64,000 bases of DNA, from positions 124,001 to 188,000 of the forward strand of contig NZ_JOIU01000021.1 of assembly GCF_000720135.1 (NCBI RefSeq), in the 5' to 3' direction. The DNA comes from Streptomyces sp. NRRL S-1022. GTDB taxonomy: Bacteria > Actinomycetota > Actinomycetes > Streptomycetales > Streptomycetaceae. Under the pieces are notes generated by a model, which was not told where the DNA came from, did no database searches, and worked only from the letters and a program-made list of their open reading frames with translations. This document shows, in pieces, positions 7,348 to 15,557 of this stretch; positions within the stretch are counted from its first letter, which is position 1; each line of letters starts with the position of its first letter. The position numbers were made by a program, and so were the translations under genes.

Positions 7348-9662
7348 AAGCAGTGGTCATCGACCGCTACGGGCCTCCCGAGGTCCTCACCGTGGCCGAA
7401 CTGGACGTTCCCCGGCCCGGTCCGGGCGAGGTCCTGGTCCGGGTGGCGGCGGCCGCCGTGAACCCGGTCGACCTGGCGGTGCGCCGCGGCGACATACCGT
7501 CCCCGGTCCTGCCGGCCGTCGTCGGCTGGGACGCCTCGGGCACCGTGGTCGAGGCCGGCCCGGGCACCACGCGCTTCCGGGAGGGGGACCGGGTGATCGC
7601 CGCCCGCTCGCCGTTCGCCGACGGAGCCGGGGTGACCGCCGAGTACCTCGTCCTGGAGGAGAGCCTCGCGGCACACGCCCCCGAGAACGTCCCGCTGGAG
7701 GACGCCGCGGCCATGCCGCTGGCCGCCCTCACCGCCGAGCAGGCCCTCGGCCGGCTGCCGGCCGAGTTCCCGGGCCGCCTCCTGGTGGCCGGGGCGGCGG
7801 GCGCGGTCGGCGGTCATCTCGTCCAGCTGGCTGCCCTGCGCGGCTGGCGGCCGGCGGCCCTGGCCCGCGCGTCCGACGGGCACACGGTGACGGAGCTCGG
7901 AGCGGCCGAGGTCTACTCGGACGCGGACACCCCTCCGCCCGGATCGTACGACGCCGTCATCGACGCGGCAGGCCGCCCGGAGACGATCGCGGCGGTGCGC
8001 GACGCGGGACGCTACATCTCCCTCACGCCCTTCGCGGTACCGGAGGCCGAGCGGTCCGTCGACGTGGAGATCTACGGCGTCCGGACCGACGGCACCATGC
8101 TGGACACCCTGGCCCGCCACGTGGAAGCCGGAAAGCTGACGCTGCGCGTCGCCCGTGTCCTCCCCTTCGAAGAGGCACCGAAGGCCCACGCCCTCCTCGA
8201 AGCGGGTGGCGCCCGGGGCAAGGTCCTGCTGACGCCCGGAAGCTGACCACCGGCCGGCACGTGGAGGGCGGGCGGACGGCGGACCTCGGCACGGCCGGCC
8301 GCGCTCCGCGGTGACCGTCACCTCGCTGCCCGGGGCGGCCAGTACGCGGGCCCGGCCCGCAGGACCGCGCAGGATGCGTGCCCCGCCGGTGGCCGTGAGG
8401 CGCCAGGTGCCCGGCGGCAGGGAGAGCACCGTCGTCCGGGAGCCGTGGGAAGACGCGCGGTAGGCCAGCCGGTAGACGCCCGTCCCGGGGTCGTAGCCGG
8501 CGGAGCGGACCGTGCCCGCCACGGCCTGTGCGTACGGCTCGGCGGTCAGCTCCTTGCGGGGGCGGAACGCGCCGGTGCCGTCCACCGCGCAGTACCCGCC
8601 GCCGTAGCACCACACGTAGCCCGCCCAGCCGGAGGCGTAACGGCCAAGGGAGGCCAGGGCGTCACGGTAGAAGGCGTCCATGTGCGGCAGCGTGCTGTCC
8701 GGCGGCCCCCACTCGCCGACGACCACCGGGACCCGGTAGCGCCGGGGGTACTCGGTGACGGCCCGCTCGTACGCCTCGATCCAGCCGGCCCCGGGATCGT
8801 AGTCGGCGCCCGCCTCCATGGCGGTGTCGTAGAAGTGCGGCGCGTACACGACCCGCGGATCGTCCACGCGGCCGAGGCCGGTCGGTACGCCCTCGCCCAC
8901 GACCGGGGTCGGCTCGACGAACAGCCAGGCGTCCCGGTCGGCCGGACGGACGGCGCTCGCGAGGCGGTTGTACATCGGGGTGAGCTGCTCGCGTTCGACG
9001 CGGCGCGCGGCCGTCGGAAGGTCCTCGTCCGGTCGCCGCTCGCCCATCGGTTCGTTGATCAGGTCGTAGCCGAGCACGGCCGGGTGACGGGCGAAGCGGG
9101 CGGCGAGGGTGTGCCACATCGCGGCCTGGGCACGCCGCAGGTCCGTGTCCTCGTACAGGTGGGTGAAGGCGCGCTGCACGGCGGGCTCGAAGTACTCGGC
9201 GAACCAGTCGTCGGGGTGCGCGGTGAACGGCAGGCCGTCGGTGCGGGTCGCCCACTCGGGTATGCCGCGGTGGCCGAACGCGGGCCCGAAGACGTCCTGG
9301 TGGGCGTCGAGGACGACCTTCACGTCATGGCGCTGCGCCCAGTCCAGGACGCGCTCGATCTTGCGGAGGTAACCGCGGCTGTACTGTCCCGGCCTCGGCT
9401 CCAGGTCGTCCCAGAAGACCAGCAGCCGGGCGAAGTCGAAGCCGTGGGCCCGCAGGTCGCGCAGGTGGCGTTCGGTGATGGCGGTCAGGGCCGCGTCCCC
9501 CCGGTGCACCTTGTCCTCGATGTTCCAGCCGTGCAGGGTGAGTACCCGCCCGTGCCGGTCGGTGAGCCGGGGGACGTCCCGCCCGGTCTCCTCGGCGTGG
9601 GCGGTGGCGGGGGCCAGCAGCGCGGCGACGGCCGCGCCCGCCGTGAGCATCGCTCGCAGCAC
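7209..9662 (-). CDS. Secreted GH5 endoglycoceramidase-like hydrolase, stop lost
   Basis: The conserved enzyme spans about 8300-9662. From the GTG at 9662 (CCGGAGG 6 bp upstream) it starts with a signal peptide (AVAALLAPATAHA), then a glycoside hydrolase family 5 barrel with LHGWNIEDK, the acid/base Glu in DLINEPMG, the nucleophile Glu in VVGEWGPP and a C-terminal beta domain ending near EVTVTAERG. This matches endoglycoceramidase-like GH5 proteins of actinomycetes. After that point no stop occurs on this frame until 7209, so the formal product has some 350 extra residues read antisense to the whole oxidoreductase gene. Loss of the native 3' end by rearrangement or frameshift is likely. It lies after the beta-galactosidase gene of the sugar operon. 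Confidence 0.65.
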   Translation of the reverse strand: MLRAMLTAGAAVAALLAPATAHAEETGRDVPRLTDRHGRVLTLHGWNIEDKVHRGDAALTAITERHLRDLRAHGFDFARLLVFWDDLEPRPGQYSRGYLRKIERVLDWAQRHDVKVVLDAHQDVFGPAFGHRGIPEWATRTDGLPFTAHPDDWFAEYFEPAVQRAFTHLYEDTDLRRAQAAMWHTLAARFARHPAVLGYDLINEPMGERRPDEDLPTAARRVEREQLTPMYNRLASAVRPADRDAWLFVEPTPVVGEGVPTGLGRVDDPRVVYAPHFYDTAMEAGADYDPGAGWIEAYERAVTEYPRRYRVPVVVGEWGPPDSTLPHMDAFYRDALASLGRYASGWAGYVWCYGGGYCAVDGTGAFRPRKELTAEPYAQAVAGTVRSAGYDPGTGVYRLAYRASSHGSRTTVLSLPPGTWRLTATGGARILRGPAGRARVLAAPGSEVTVTAERGRPCRGPPSARPPRAGRWSASGRQQDLAPGATRFEEGVGLRCLFEGEDTGDAQRQLSGFHVAGQGVQHGAVGPDAVDLHVDGPLGLRYREGREGDVASRVAHRRDRLRAACRVDDGVVRSGRRGVRVRVDLGRSELRHRVPVGRAGQGRRPPAAQGSQLDEMTADRARRPGHQEAARELGRQPAEGLLGGEGGQRHGRGVLQRDVLGGVCREALLQDEVLGGHPGSVGERRAGGDHPVPLPEARGARAGLDHGARGVPADDGRQDRGRYVAAAHRQVDRVHGGRRHPDQDLARTGPGNVQFGHGEDLGRPVAVDDHCFHEDSLRGRPSQRMAGFSTPTNSSHAAPSVSSICASSTPTPAAVPK
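7344..8246 (+). CDS. NADP-dependent MDR oxidoreductase (quinone reductase-like)
   Basis: 300 residues from the GTG at 7344, overlapping the preceding stop by 4 bp. The GroES-like N-terminal half (VPRPGPGEVLVRVAAAAVNPVDLAVRRG) and a Rossmann half with VAGAAGAVGGHLVQLA place it with quinone oxidoreductase-type MDR proteins that use NADPH and carry no zinc; the cysteine ligands of zinc alcohol dehydrogenases are absent. It ends the cluster. Its whole length is overlapped antisense by the open frame of the downstream glycosidase, an abnormal arrangement described separately. Confidence 0.85.
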   Translation: MKAVVIDRYGPPEVLTVAELDVPRPGPGEVLVRVAAAAVNPVDLAVRRGDIPSPVLPAVVGWDASGTVVEAGPGTTRFREGDRVIAARSPFADGAGVTAEYLVLEESLAAHAPENVPLEDAAAMPLAALTAEQALGRLPAEFPGRLLVAGAAGAVGGHLVQLAALRGWRPAALARASDGHTVTELGAAEVYSDADTPPPGSYDAVIDAAGRPETIAAVRDAGRYISLTPFAVPEAERSVDVEIYGVRTDGTMLDTLARHVEAGKLTLRVARVLPFEEAPKAHALLEAGGARGKVLLTPGS

Positions 9663-9794
9663 AGGAAACCTCCGGGATGCCGGTCTCACGTTCGGTGACT
9701 TCGCGTGCGGTCCGGGCGGAACACCCCCGTGCTACCAGCCCCGCGCACGGAAGGCCAGCGCTTGCGCACCCGCCCCGGCACCCCGACCCGCGGT

Positions 9795-11813
9795 TCACCG
9801 GCCGCGCGGCTCCCGTACCACCGCCACGCCGCCGGGGGCCACGGTGACCGAGCCGGGCGTCTCCTTGCCGGTGAGCAGCTCCGTGGCGTTCCGCGCGACC
9901 GGCACCGACGCCCCCCGGCCGGTGTGGTCGATGACGAAGAGGTAGTCCGCCTCCGGGCCCCGCCGGCGGACCACCTCCACCCCGGGCGGCGCGGAGCGCA
10001 CCGGCTCCGCCCCCGCCTCGGTGCGGACGCGGTCCAGCAGGGCGGCCAGCGTGTGCGGGTCGGGCAGCGTCGCCAGGTACCAGGCGGCACCGGCGCCGTA
10101 GCCGTGCCGGGTCACCGCCGGGACACCCGCCAGCGGGCCGTCGGCGAACGAGGCGACCGCCTCGGCGCCCGCCGGCCGCAGCCGCTCCGACCACAGCGTG
10201 CCCGTGGCGCCCTGCGGCACCGCGCCGTGCAGGGCGACCGGCGCGTCCGGCAGCAGCGGGAACGGTTCGTCGGAGCGGACCCCCAGCACGTCCCGGAACG
10301 CCCCCGGGTAACCGCCCAGCCGCACATGGCAGTTCTCGTCCACGGCGCCGCTGTGGAAGCCCACGGCGAGCGTGCCGCCCCGCTCGGTGAACGCGGCCAG
10401 GTTCGCCGCGCCGGTGTCGTCGACGAGGTAGAGGCTCGGCGCGAGCACCAGGCGGTACGCGGACAGGTCCGCGTCGGGCCGTACGAAGTCCACCGCGACG
10501 CCCGCGCGCCACAGCGGCTCGTACCACGCCCGGACCAGGTCCAGGTGGCGCAGCGCGCCGCTCGGCTGGGCGGGCAGTTCCAGGGCCCAGGCGGCGTTCC
10601 AGTCCCAGACGACCGCCACCTCGGCGGGGGTGGTGCTGCCGCGCACCTCCGCCAGCGCCTTCAGGTCGGCTCCGAGCCGTACCACGTCCTGCCAGATCCG
10701 GCTGTCCGTCCCGGCGTGCGGCACCATCGCGGAGTGCCACTGCTCGGCGCCCGCCCTGGACTGGCGCCACTGGAAGAACGCGATGCCGTCGGCGCCGCGC
10801 GCCACGTGCGCGAGCGCGTTGCGGCGCAACTGCCCCGGATCCTTGGCCCGGTTGACGGGCTGCCAGTTGACGGCGCCGGTGGAGTGCTCCATCAGCAGCC
10901 ACGGGCCGCCCGCGAGCGAGCGCACCAGGTCGCCGCTCAGCGCGACGTCGATCTGCGACTCGGGGTCCGTGGACCGCAGGTAGTGGTCGTTGGAGACGAT
11001 GTCCGGCTCGGGCGCCCAGCGCCAGTAGTCCAGCGCCTCGAAGCTGAAGTTCACCATGAAGTTGGTGGTGGCGGGCAGGGACGGGGCCGCCGTGCGCAGC
11101 AGGTCCCGCTCCGCCCGGTACAGCGAGAGCAGTTCGTCGGAGCAGAAGCGCCGCCAGTCCAGCCGGTGCGTCGGGTTGGGTACGGCACCGGTGGCGCGCG
11201 GCGGCAGGATCTCCTCCCAATCGTGGTACCACTGGGACCAGAAGGCGGTGCCCCAGGCGGCGTTGAGGGCCGCCAGGTCGTCGCCGTACCGGTCGCGCAG
11301 CCAGCGCCGGAAGGCCGCCGCGCTGGTGTCGCAGTAGCAGGCCGCGTTGTGGCAGCCGTACTCGTTGTGGACGTGCCACATGCGGACCGCCGGGTGGTCC
11401 GCGTACCGCTCGGCGAGCGCGCCCGCGATGCGCAGCGCGGCCCTGCGGTAGGCGGGCGAGGACGGGCAGAACGTCTGGCGGCTGCCGTAGGAGAGCCGGC
11501 GGCCGTCCCCGTCCACCGGCAGCGCCCCGGGGTGGGCCCGGAAGAACCAGGCCGGCGGCGCCGCCGTGGGCGTGGCGAGGTCGGCGGCGATGCCGTTGTC
11601 GTGCAGCAGGTCCAGGATGTCGTCCAGGCGCGAGAAGTCGTACACGCCCTCGGCCGGCTCCAGCAGCGCCCAGGAGAAGATGCCGACGCTGACCAGGTTC
11701 ACCCCGGCCTCGCGCATCAGGCGTACGTCCTCGGCCCACACCTCCTCGGGCCACTGCTCGGGGTTGTAGTCGCCGCCGTACGCGAGGCCGGGGACGGACA
11801 GGGTGCGCTTCAC
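9795..11813 (-). CDS. Beta-galactosidase, glycoside hydrolase family 42
   Basis: 672 residues, the usual GH42 length. The opening GLAYGGDYNPEQWPEEVWAED is diagnostic. The acid/base Glu151 is in WHVHNEYG and the nucleophile Glu309 in WLLMEHSTG. Cysteines at about 116, 154, 159 and 161 form the zinc cluster known from thermophilic GH42 enzymes. The trimerisation and C-terminal beta domains follow. There is no signal peptide, so it should hydrolyse terminal beta-galactosides from imported oligosaccharides in the cytoplasm. It lies 27 bp behind the last permease gene of a CUT1-type ABC transporter and is surely part of the same operon. Confidence 0.93.
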   Translation of the reverse strand: MKRTLSVPGLAYGGDYNPEQWPEEVWAEDVRLMREAGVNLVSVGIFSWALLEPAEGVYDFSRLDDILDLLHDNGIAADLATPTAAPPAWFFRAHPGALPVDGDGRRLSYGSRQTFCPSSPAYRRAALRIAGALAERYADHPAVRMWHVHNEYGCHNAACYCDTSAAAFRRWLRDRYGDDLAALNAAWGTAFWSQWYHDWEEILPPRATGAVPNPTHRLDWRRFCSDELLSLYRAERDLLRTAAPSLPATTNFMVNFSFEALDYWRWAPEPDIVSNDHYLRSTDPESQIDVALSGDLVRSLAGGPWLLMEHSTGAVNWQPVNRAKDPGQLRRNALAHVARGADGIAFFQWRQSRAGAEQWHSAMVPHAGTDSRIWQDVVRLGADLKALAEVRGSTTPAEVAVVWDWNAAWALELPAQPSGALRHLDLVRAWYEPLWRAGVAVDFVRPDADLSAYRLVLAPSLYLVDDTGAANLAAFTERGGTLAVGFHSGAVDENCHVRLGGYPGAFRDVLGVRSDEPFPLLPDAPVALHGAVPQGATGTLWSERLRPAGAEAVASFADGPLAGVPAVTRHGYGAGAAWYLATLPDPHTLAALLDRVRTEAGAEPVRSAPPGVEVVRRRGPEADYLFVIDHTGRGASVPVARNATELLTGKETPGSVTVAPGGVAVVREPRGR

Positions 11814-11839
11814 GTGGTTCTCTTTCCGGTGCGGGCGCC

Positions 11840-12727
11840 TCAGCCCTTGTTGGAGCCCAGGGTCAGGCCGCTGACGAACTGGCGCTGGAGGACGAAGTAC
11901 ACGACCAGGGTGGGGATCGCGGTCAGCAGGGAGCCGGCGGCGACCAGGTTGGGGTCGGTGAAGTACTGCCCGGAGAGGTTGTTCAGCGCCGAGGTGACCG
12001 GCATGTTCTCACCGGTGGAGATCAGCACCAGCGCCCAGAAGAAGTCGTTGTAGATCCAGATGGACAGCAGGGTCGCCAGGGCGGCCATCGCCGGCTTGCA
12101 CAGCGGCAGCGTGATCTGCCAGTACAGCCGCCACACCGAGGCGCCGTCGACCAGCGCGGCCTCGGTCAGCTCGTGCGGCAGCGAGCGCATGTAGTTGCTC
12201 AGCACGAACGCGCAGAACCCGGACTGGAACGCCACGTGGATCAGGACCAGGCCCAGCGCGGAGTCGTACAGCTTGCCGCTCGCGGTGATGCCCGGCAGGT
12301 CCGTGAGCAGGTACAGCCGGTACAGCGGGGTGATGATGACCTGCTGCGGCAGCAGGTTGCCGGCCGTGAACACCAGCAGCAGCGCGAGGTTGACCCGGAA
12401 GTCGAACCGGGCGACGTAGAACGCGACGCAGGAGGACAAGAACAGCGTCAGCAGCACCGCCGGCACCGCGATGAGCAGCGTGTTCCCGAAGTAGTGCATC
12501 ATGTCGGACTGCTGGTACGCGTGGACGAAGTTGTCCAGGCTCAGCTTGTCCGGCCAGGACACGTAACCCTTGGCGCTGGTCTCGCCGTAGGGGCGCAGCG
12601 CCGAGAAGACCGCCCACAGCAGCGGGGCGAGCCAGGCCAGCGCGGTGCCCGCGAGGAAGACGTGCAACAGGACGCGGGCGGGGCGGACCGGGGCGCGCCG
12701 CTTCAGCGGGAGAGTGGTGCCGCTCAT
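11840..12727 (-). CDS. Carbohydrate ABC transporter permease, MalG type
   Basis: 295 residues from the ATG at 12727, which overlaps the stop of the other permease gene (ATGA). Six membrane segments and the cytoplasmic EAA loop (ELTEAALVDGASVWRLYWQITLPL) identify a CUT1-family inner-membrane subunit of the MalG/LacG class. It forms the heterodimeric channel with the product of 12724-13704. As in most Streptomyces sugar importers, no ATPase gene is in the operon; the shared ATPase MsiK usually serves this role (established for the genus, not visible here). Confidence 0.9.
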   Translation of the reverse strand: MSGTTLPLKRRAPVRPARVLLHVFLAGTALAWLAPLLWAVFSALRPYGETSAKGYVSWPDKLSLDNFVHAYQQSDMMHYFGNTLLIAVPAVLLTLFLSSCVAFYVARFDFRVNLALLLVFTAGNLLPQQVIITPLYRLYLLTDLPGITASGKLYDSALGLVLIHVAFQSGFCAFVLSNYMRSLPHELTEAALVDGASVWRLYWQITLPLCKPAMAALATLLSIWIYNDFFWALVLISTGENMPVTSALNNLSGQYFTDPNLVAAGSLLTAIPTLVVYFVLQRQFVSGLTLGSNKG

Positions 12728-13704
12728 GCGCGCCGCTCCTTCCGGAAGGTGGCGATCAGATAGGGGATGATGACGGCGAGGGAGATCACCAGCAGGACGA
12801 CGGCGATGGCGGAGCCGTACCCGATGCGGCTGGACTCGCCGATGATGTTGTTGGTGACCAGGATCGACAGCAACTCGGTGCCCTGGGCGCCCTTGTTGAA
12901 GACGAAGACCAGGTCGAAGGCGCGCAGTGCCTCGATGATGGTGACGACGAGGACGACCGTGTTGGTGGGGCGCAGGGTCGGGAAGATGACGTTCTTGAAC
13001 GTCTGCCACTCGCCCGCGCCGTCCAGCGCGGAGGCTTCGCGGAGCGAGGGGTCGACGCTCTTCAGACCGGCCAGGTACAGGATCATCATGTAGCCGGTGT
13101 GCCGCCAGGACGCGGCGATCAGGACGGCCCACAGGTTGAGGTGCGGGTCGCCGATCCAGTCGATGTAGTGGCCCGGCCTGTTGGCGCCGATGACGCTGTT
13201 GATCAGGCCCGTGTCCGGGTTGTAGATCAGCTGCCAGACGAACCCGATGCAGGCCATGGAGATGACGACCGGCAGGAAGAACGCGGTCTGGTAGACCCGG
13301 GTGAAACGGATCTTCTTGTCCAGCTGTACGGCGAGGAACAGGCCGAACGGCGTCGGGACCAGAATCAGTACGACGAACCAGACCATGTTGTGCTGGACGG
13401 CCGGCCAGAACTGCGGGTTGTCGGTGAACAGTTGCCGGAAGTTGTCCAGGCCGACCCACTTGATCGAGTCGAACCCGATGCCGTCCCACGTGGTGAAGGC
13501 GAGGAGGATCGAGGCGAGGGCGCTGACCCAGACGAGGATCACGTGCAGGACGGTCGGCACGCCCGCCATCAGGGCGAGCGTGAACCGGTCACGGCGGGTC
13601 AGCAGGCGCCGGTGGCCCCGCACGACCCGCTTCTTCCCGGGCGCGGCCCCCGGAGCAGGCACCGCGGCCGGCTGCGGGGTCTTCGTCGTCGTGTCGGTGG
13701 TCAT
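12724..13704 (-). CDS. Carbohydrate ABC transporter permease, MalF type
   Basis: 326 residues from the ATG at 13702-13704. A Pro/Ala-rich cytoplasmic N-terminus of about 45 residues is followed by six membrane helices and the EAA loop SLREASALDGAGEWQTFKNVIFP. VGLDNFRQLF and the long second periplasmic region are typical of MalF/LacF-type subunits. It is followed by the MalG-type gene with a 4-bp overlap and preceded by the solute-binding gene at 8 bp. Together they import an oligosaccharide, probably a beta-galactoside given the downstream GH42 enzyme. Confidence 0.9.
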   Translation of the reverse strand: MTTDTTTKTPQPAAVPAPGAAPGKKRVVRGHRRLLTRRDRFTLALMAGVPTVLHVILVWVSALASILLAFTTWDGIGFDSIKWVGLDNFRQLFTDNPQFWPAVQHNMVWFVVLILVPTPFGLFLAVQLDKKIRFTRVYQTAFFLPVVISMACIGFVWQLIYNPDTGLINSVIGANRPGHYIDWIGDPHLNLWAVLIAASWRHTGYMMILYLAGLKSVDPSLREASALDGAGEWQTFKNVIFPTLRPTNTVVLVVTIIEALRAFDLVFVFNKGAQGTELLSILVTNNIIGESSRIGYGSAIAVVLLVISLAVIIPYLIATFRKERRA

Positions 13705-13712
13705 CGGGCCGC

Positions 13713-15026
13713 TCACGAGGAAGCGAAGATCGTCTTCTTCTGGCGTTCGACGGACGACAGCAGGTCGTCCACGCCCTTGGGGTTCTGCAGGAACTTCTGC
13801 AGGCCGGGCTGCATCACCGTGGAGGTGAAGTCGGGCCGGGAGTCGCGGTCCATGAACTGGGTGAGGCTCTTGGCGCCGGAGATCATCTCGAAGGCCTTCT
13901 TCTGCAGCGCCGAGTACGACGAGGTGGAGGCCTTGTCGGAGGCGGCCACCACGCTCGGGTCGCTCTTGAGGTAGATCTCCTCGGCCTGCGGGGTGCCGAG
14001 GAACTCCAGCAGTTTCACCACACCGGCGTGGTTCTTCGGCGACTTGGAGACCATGAAGCCGTCGGTGGGCGCCTCGACGGTGTCCTGGCCGTACGCGGGA
14101 TCGATCTCCGGGAAGGGGAAGAAGTCGAGGTCGTCCAGGTCGGCCTTGTCGGTGAACTGCTGTGCCACGAAGGAGCCGAGAAGGTACATGCCGGCCTTCT
14201 TCGCCACCAGCGTCTGCGCGGCGTCCTGCCAGGTACGGCCCATGAAGCCGTCCTGGTGGTAGGGGAGCAGCTCGGCCCAGTGGTCGAAGACGGCCTTGAC
14301 CTTGGCGTCGGTCCAGGAGGCCTTGCCGGCCATCAGCTGGACGTGGAAGTCGTAGCCGTTGAGGCGGAAGTTGATCTGGTCGAAGGTGCCCATCGCCGGC
14401 CAGGCGTCCTTGTCGCCGAAGGCGATCGGGACCAGGCCGTCCTTCTTCATCCGCTTGCACAGGGCGACCAGGTCGTCCCAGGTGGTGGGGACGTCGTAGC
14501 CGTGCTGCCGGAAGACGCTTCTGCGGTAGAAGACGGCCCAGGGGTAGGTGGTCAGCGGCACGAAGTAGTACTTGCCGTCCGCGCCCTTGCTGAGTTTCTT
14601 CATCGCCTCGGGGAAGTTGCCCCCGATCTTCTCCCACACGTCGTCGATCGGGCTGGCGAGGCCCTTCGCCGCGAAGAACTGCATGCGGTAGCCGGCGAAC
14701 CAGTTGAACACGTCGTCCGGGGTGCCCTGCAGATACGAGTTGATCTGCTCCTGGAAGGTGTTGTGGTCCTTGGTGTTCACGTCGACCTTGAGGCCGGACT
14801 GCCGGGTGAAGGCCGCGTAGATGTCCCCGTAGGCCTTCTTCGGCACGGCGTCGGACTGGTTGGAGCCGACGGTGACGGTCTTCGGGTCCGAGCCGGAACC
14901 GCTGCCGCCGCAGGCGGACAGCAGGGGTATGCCGGCTCCGGCGAGCAGGGCGGCACCGCCCGCTGAGCGGAGCAGGGAACGGCGGCTGGGGCCGGGGAGG
15001 GACAGACCGGAGGGGGAGAGGCGCAT
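13713..15026 (-). CDS. Sugar ABC transporter solute-binding lipoprotein
   Basis: 437 residues. The N-terminus has a twin-arginine-like signal (PSRRSLLRSAGG) and lipobox LLSAC with Cys39 as the lipidation site. The rest matches extracellular solute-binding protein family 1 (VPLTTYPWAVFYRRSVF, GTFDQINF, MYLLGSFVAQQF). It is the first gene of the operon with two permeases and glycosidases, and should capture the oligosaccharide outside the membrane. Ligand choice is inferred only from the GH42 and GH5 genes behind it. Confidence 0.92.
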   Translation of the reverse strand: MRLSPSGLSLPGPSRRSLLRSAGGAALLAGAGIPLLSACGGSGSGSDPKTVTVGSNQSDAVPKKAYGDIYAAFTRQSGLKVDVNTKDHNTFQEQINSYLQGTPDDVFNWFAGYRMQFFAAKGLASPIDDVWEKIGGNFPEAMKKLSKGADGKYYFVPLTTYPWAVFYRRSVFRQHGYDVPTTWDDLVALCKRMKKDGLVPIAFGDKDAWPAMGTFDQINFRLNGYDFHVQLMAGKASWTDAKVKAVFDHWAELLPYHQDGFMGRTWQDAAQTLVAKKAGMYLLGSFVAQQFTDKADLDDLDFFPFPEIDPAYGQDTVEAPTDGFMVSKSPKNHAGVVKLLEFLGTPQAEEIYLKSDPSVVAASDKASTSSYSALQKKAFEMISGAKSLTQFMDRDSRPDFTSTVMQPGLQKFLQNPKGVDDLLSSVERQKKTIFASS

Positions 15027-15064
15027 GGCGGCTCCTGAGGAATGCAGGGTTCGGCCAAGGGGGT

Positions 15065-15159
15065 GAGTTGGTCACCGAAAGGTCTTCGAAACCGCTCAGA
15101 AACCAACTCGACCGAACATCGTGGGCGTAATAACAGCCTCAGGTCCGCGCATGCGTCAA
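15065..15159 (-). promoter_or_regulatory. Promoter and probable operator of the galactoside operon
   Basis: On the minus strand TTGACG (15154-15159) and TGTTAT (15130-15135) are 18 bp apart, a fair promoter for the gene starting at 15026. Between the predicted start site and the gene lie an inverted repeat GAGTTGGT (15065-15072) / ACCAACTC (15102-15109) and two direct GAAACC repeats (15088 and 15099) spaced one helical turn. A repressor bound there would block elongation or initiation. No regulator gene is adjacent. Confidence 0.45.
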
Positions 15160-15453
15160 TAGCTCCGGTCGCAACGGGAGGTCTCTTGCCCGAAACGTAA
15201 TCGTCACCGTCACCTGCGCCATTGGCGGCGGCAGGGACGGGCGGCCGGCGCGGCCGGGGGCGGCCGGAGGGGTTGTGGGAAAGAGGTGGTTCCGCCGCAG
15301 GCGGGACGGGCGGTTCCGCTTCGGGTGCTGACCAGCGACTGGAAGCCGTTCGCCGCGGAGTGCGGTGTACTGGGCTCATGCCCCCCGGTCGCCGGGTCCC
15401 GCGCCGGCGGGGTGTCGGTGTTTGTACTTACATTCGGACCTGCTTGTGAAATG

Positions 15454-15500
15454 ATGTCTTAACAAAGTATTGACAGCGGGCCCGGCAGAGGCTTGTATCC
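15454..15500 (+). promoter_or_regulatory. Promoter with TGTC/GACA inverted repeat
   Basis: TTGACA (15470-15475) is a perfect -35 box, with TTGTAT (15493-15498) 17 bp on. The -35 lies within TGTCTTAACAAAGTATTGACA, whose ends TGTC (15455-15458) and GACA (15472-15475) are inverted repeats in an A/T-rich core. This is a typical place for a ROK, GntR or LacI repressor upstream of a sugar ABC operon. It serves the solute-binding gene at 15558. Confidence 0.5.
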
Positions 15501-15557
15501 CGTCCCAACGCAATCGCGTCCCTCGCCCCGTCGCAAGCACAGTGAGGTGCAGGAAAG

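Larger units (their letters stand above)
15027..15557. other. Divergent intergenic region, 531 bp
   Basis: This stretch separates two divergent sugar-transport operons. The left end holds the promoter and repeats of the galactoside operon, and the right end (about 15420-15557) is A/T-rich with the promoter of the second importer. The middle (15200-15410) is very G/C-rich; open frames there have no ribosome site or recognisable product and are not called. No RNA gene was recognised. Confidence 0.6.
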
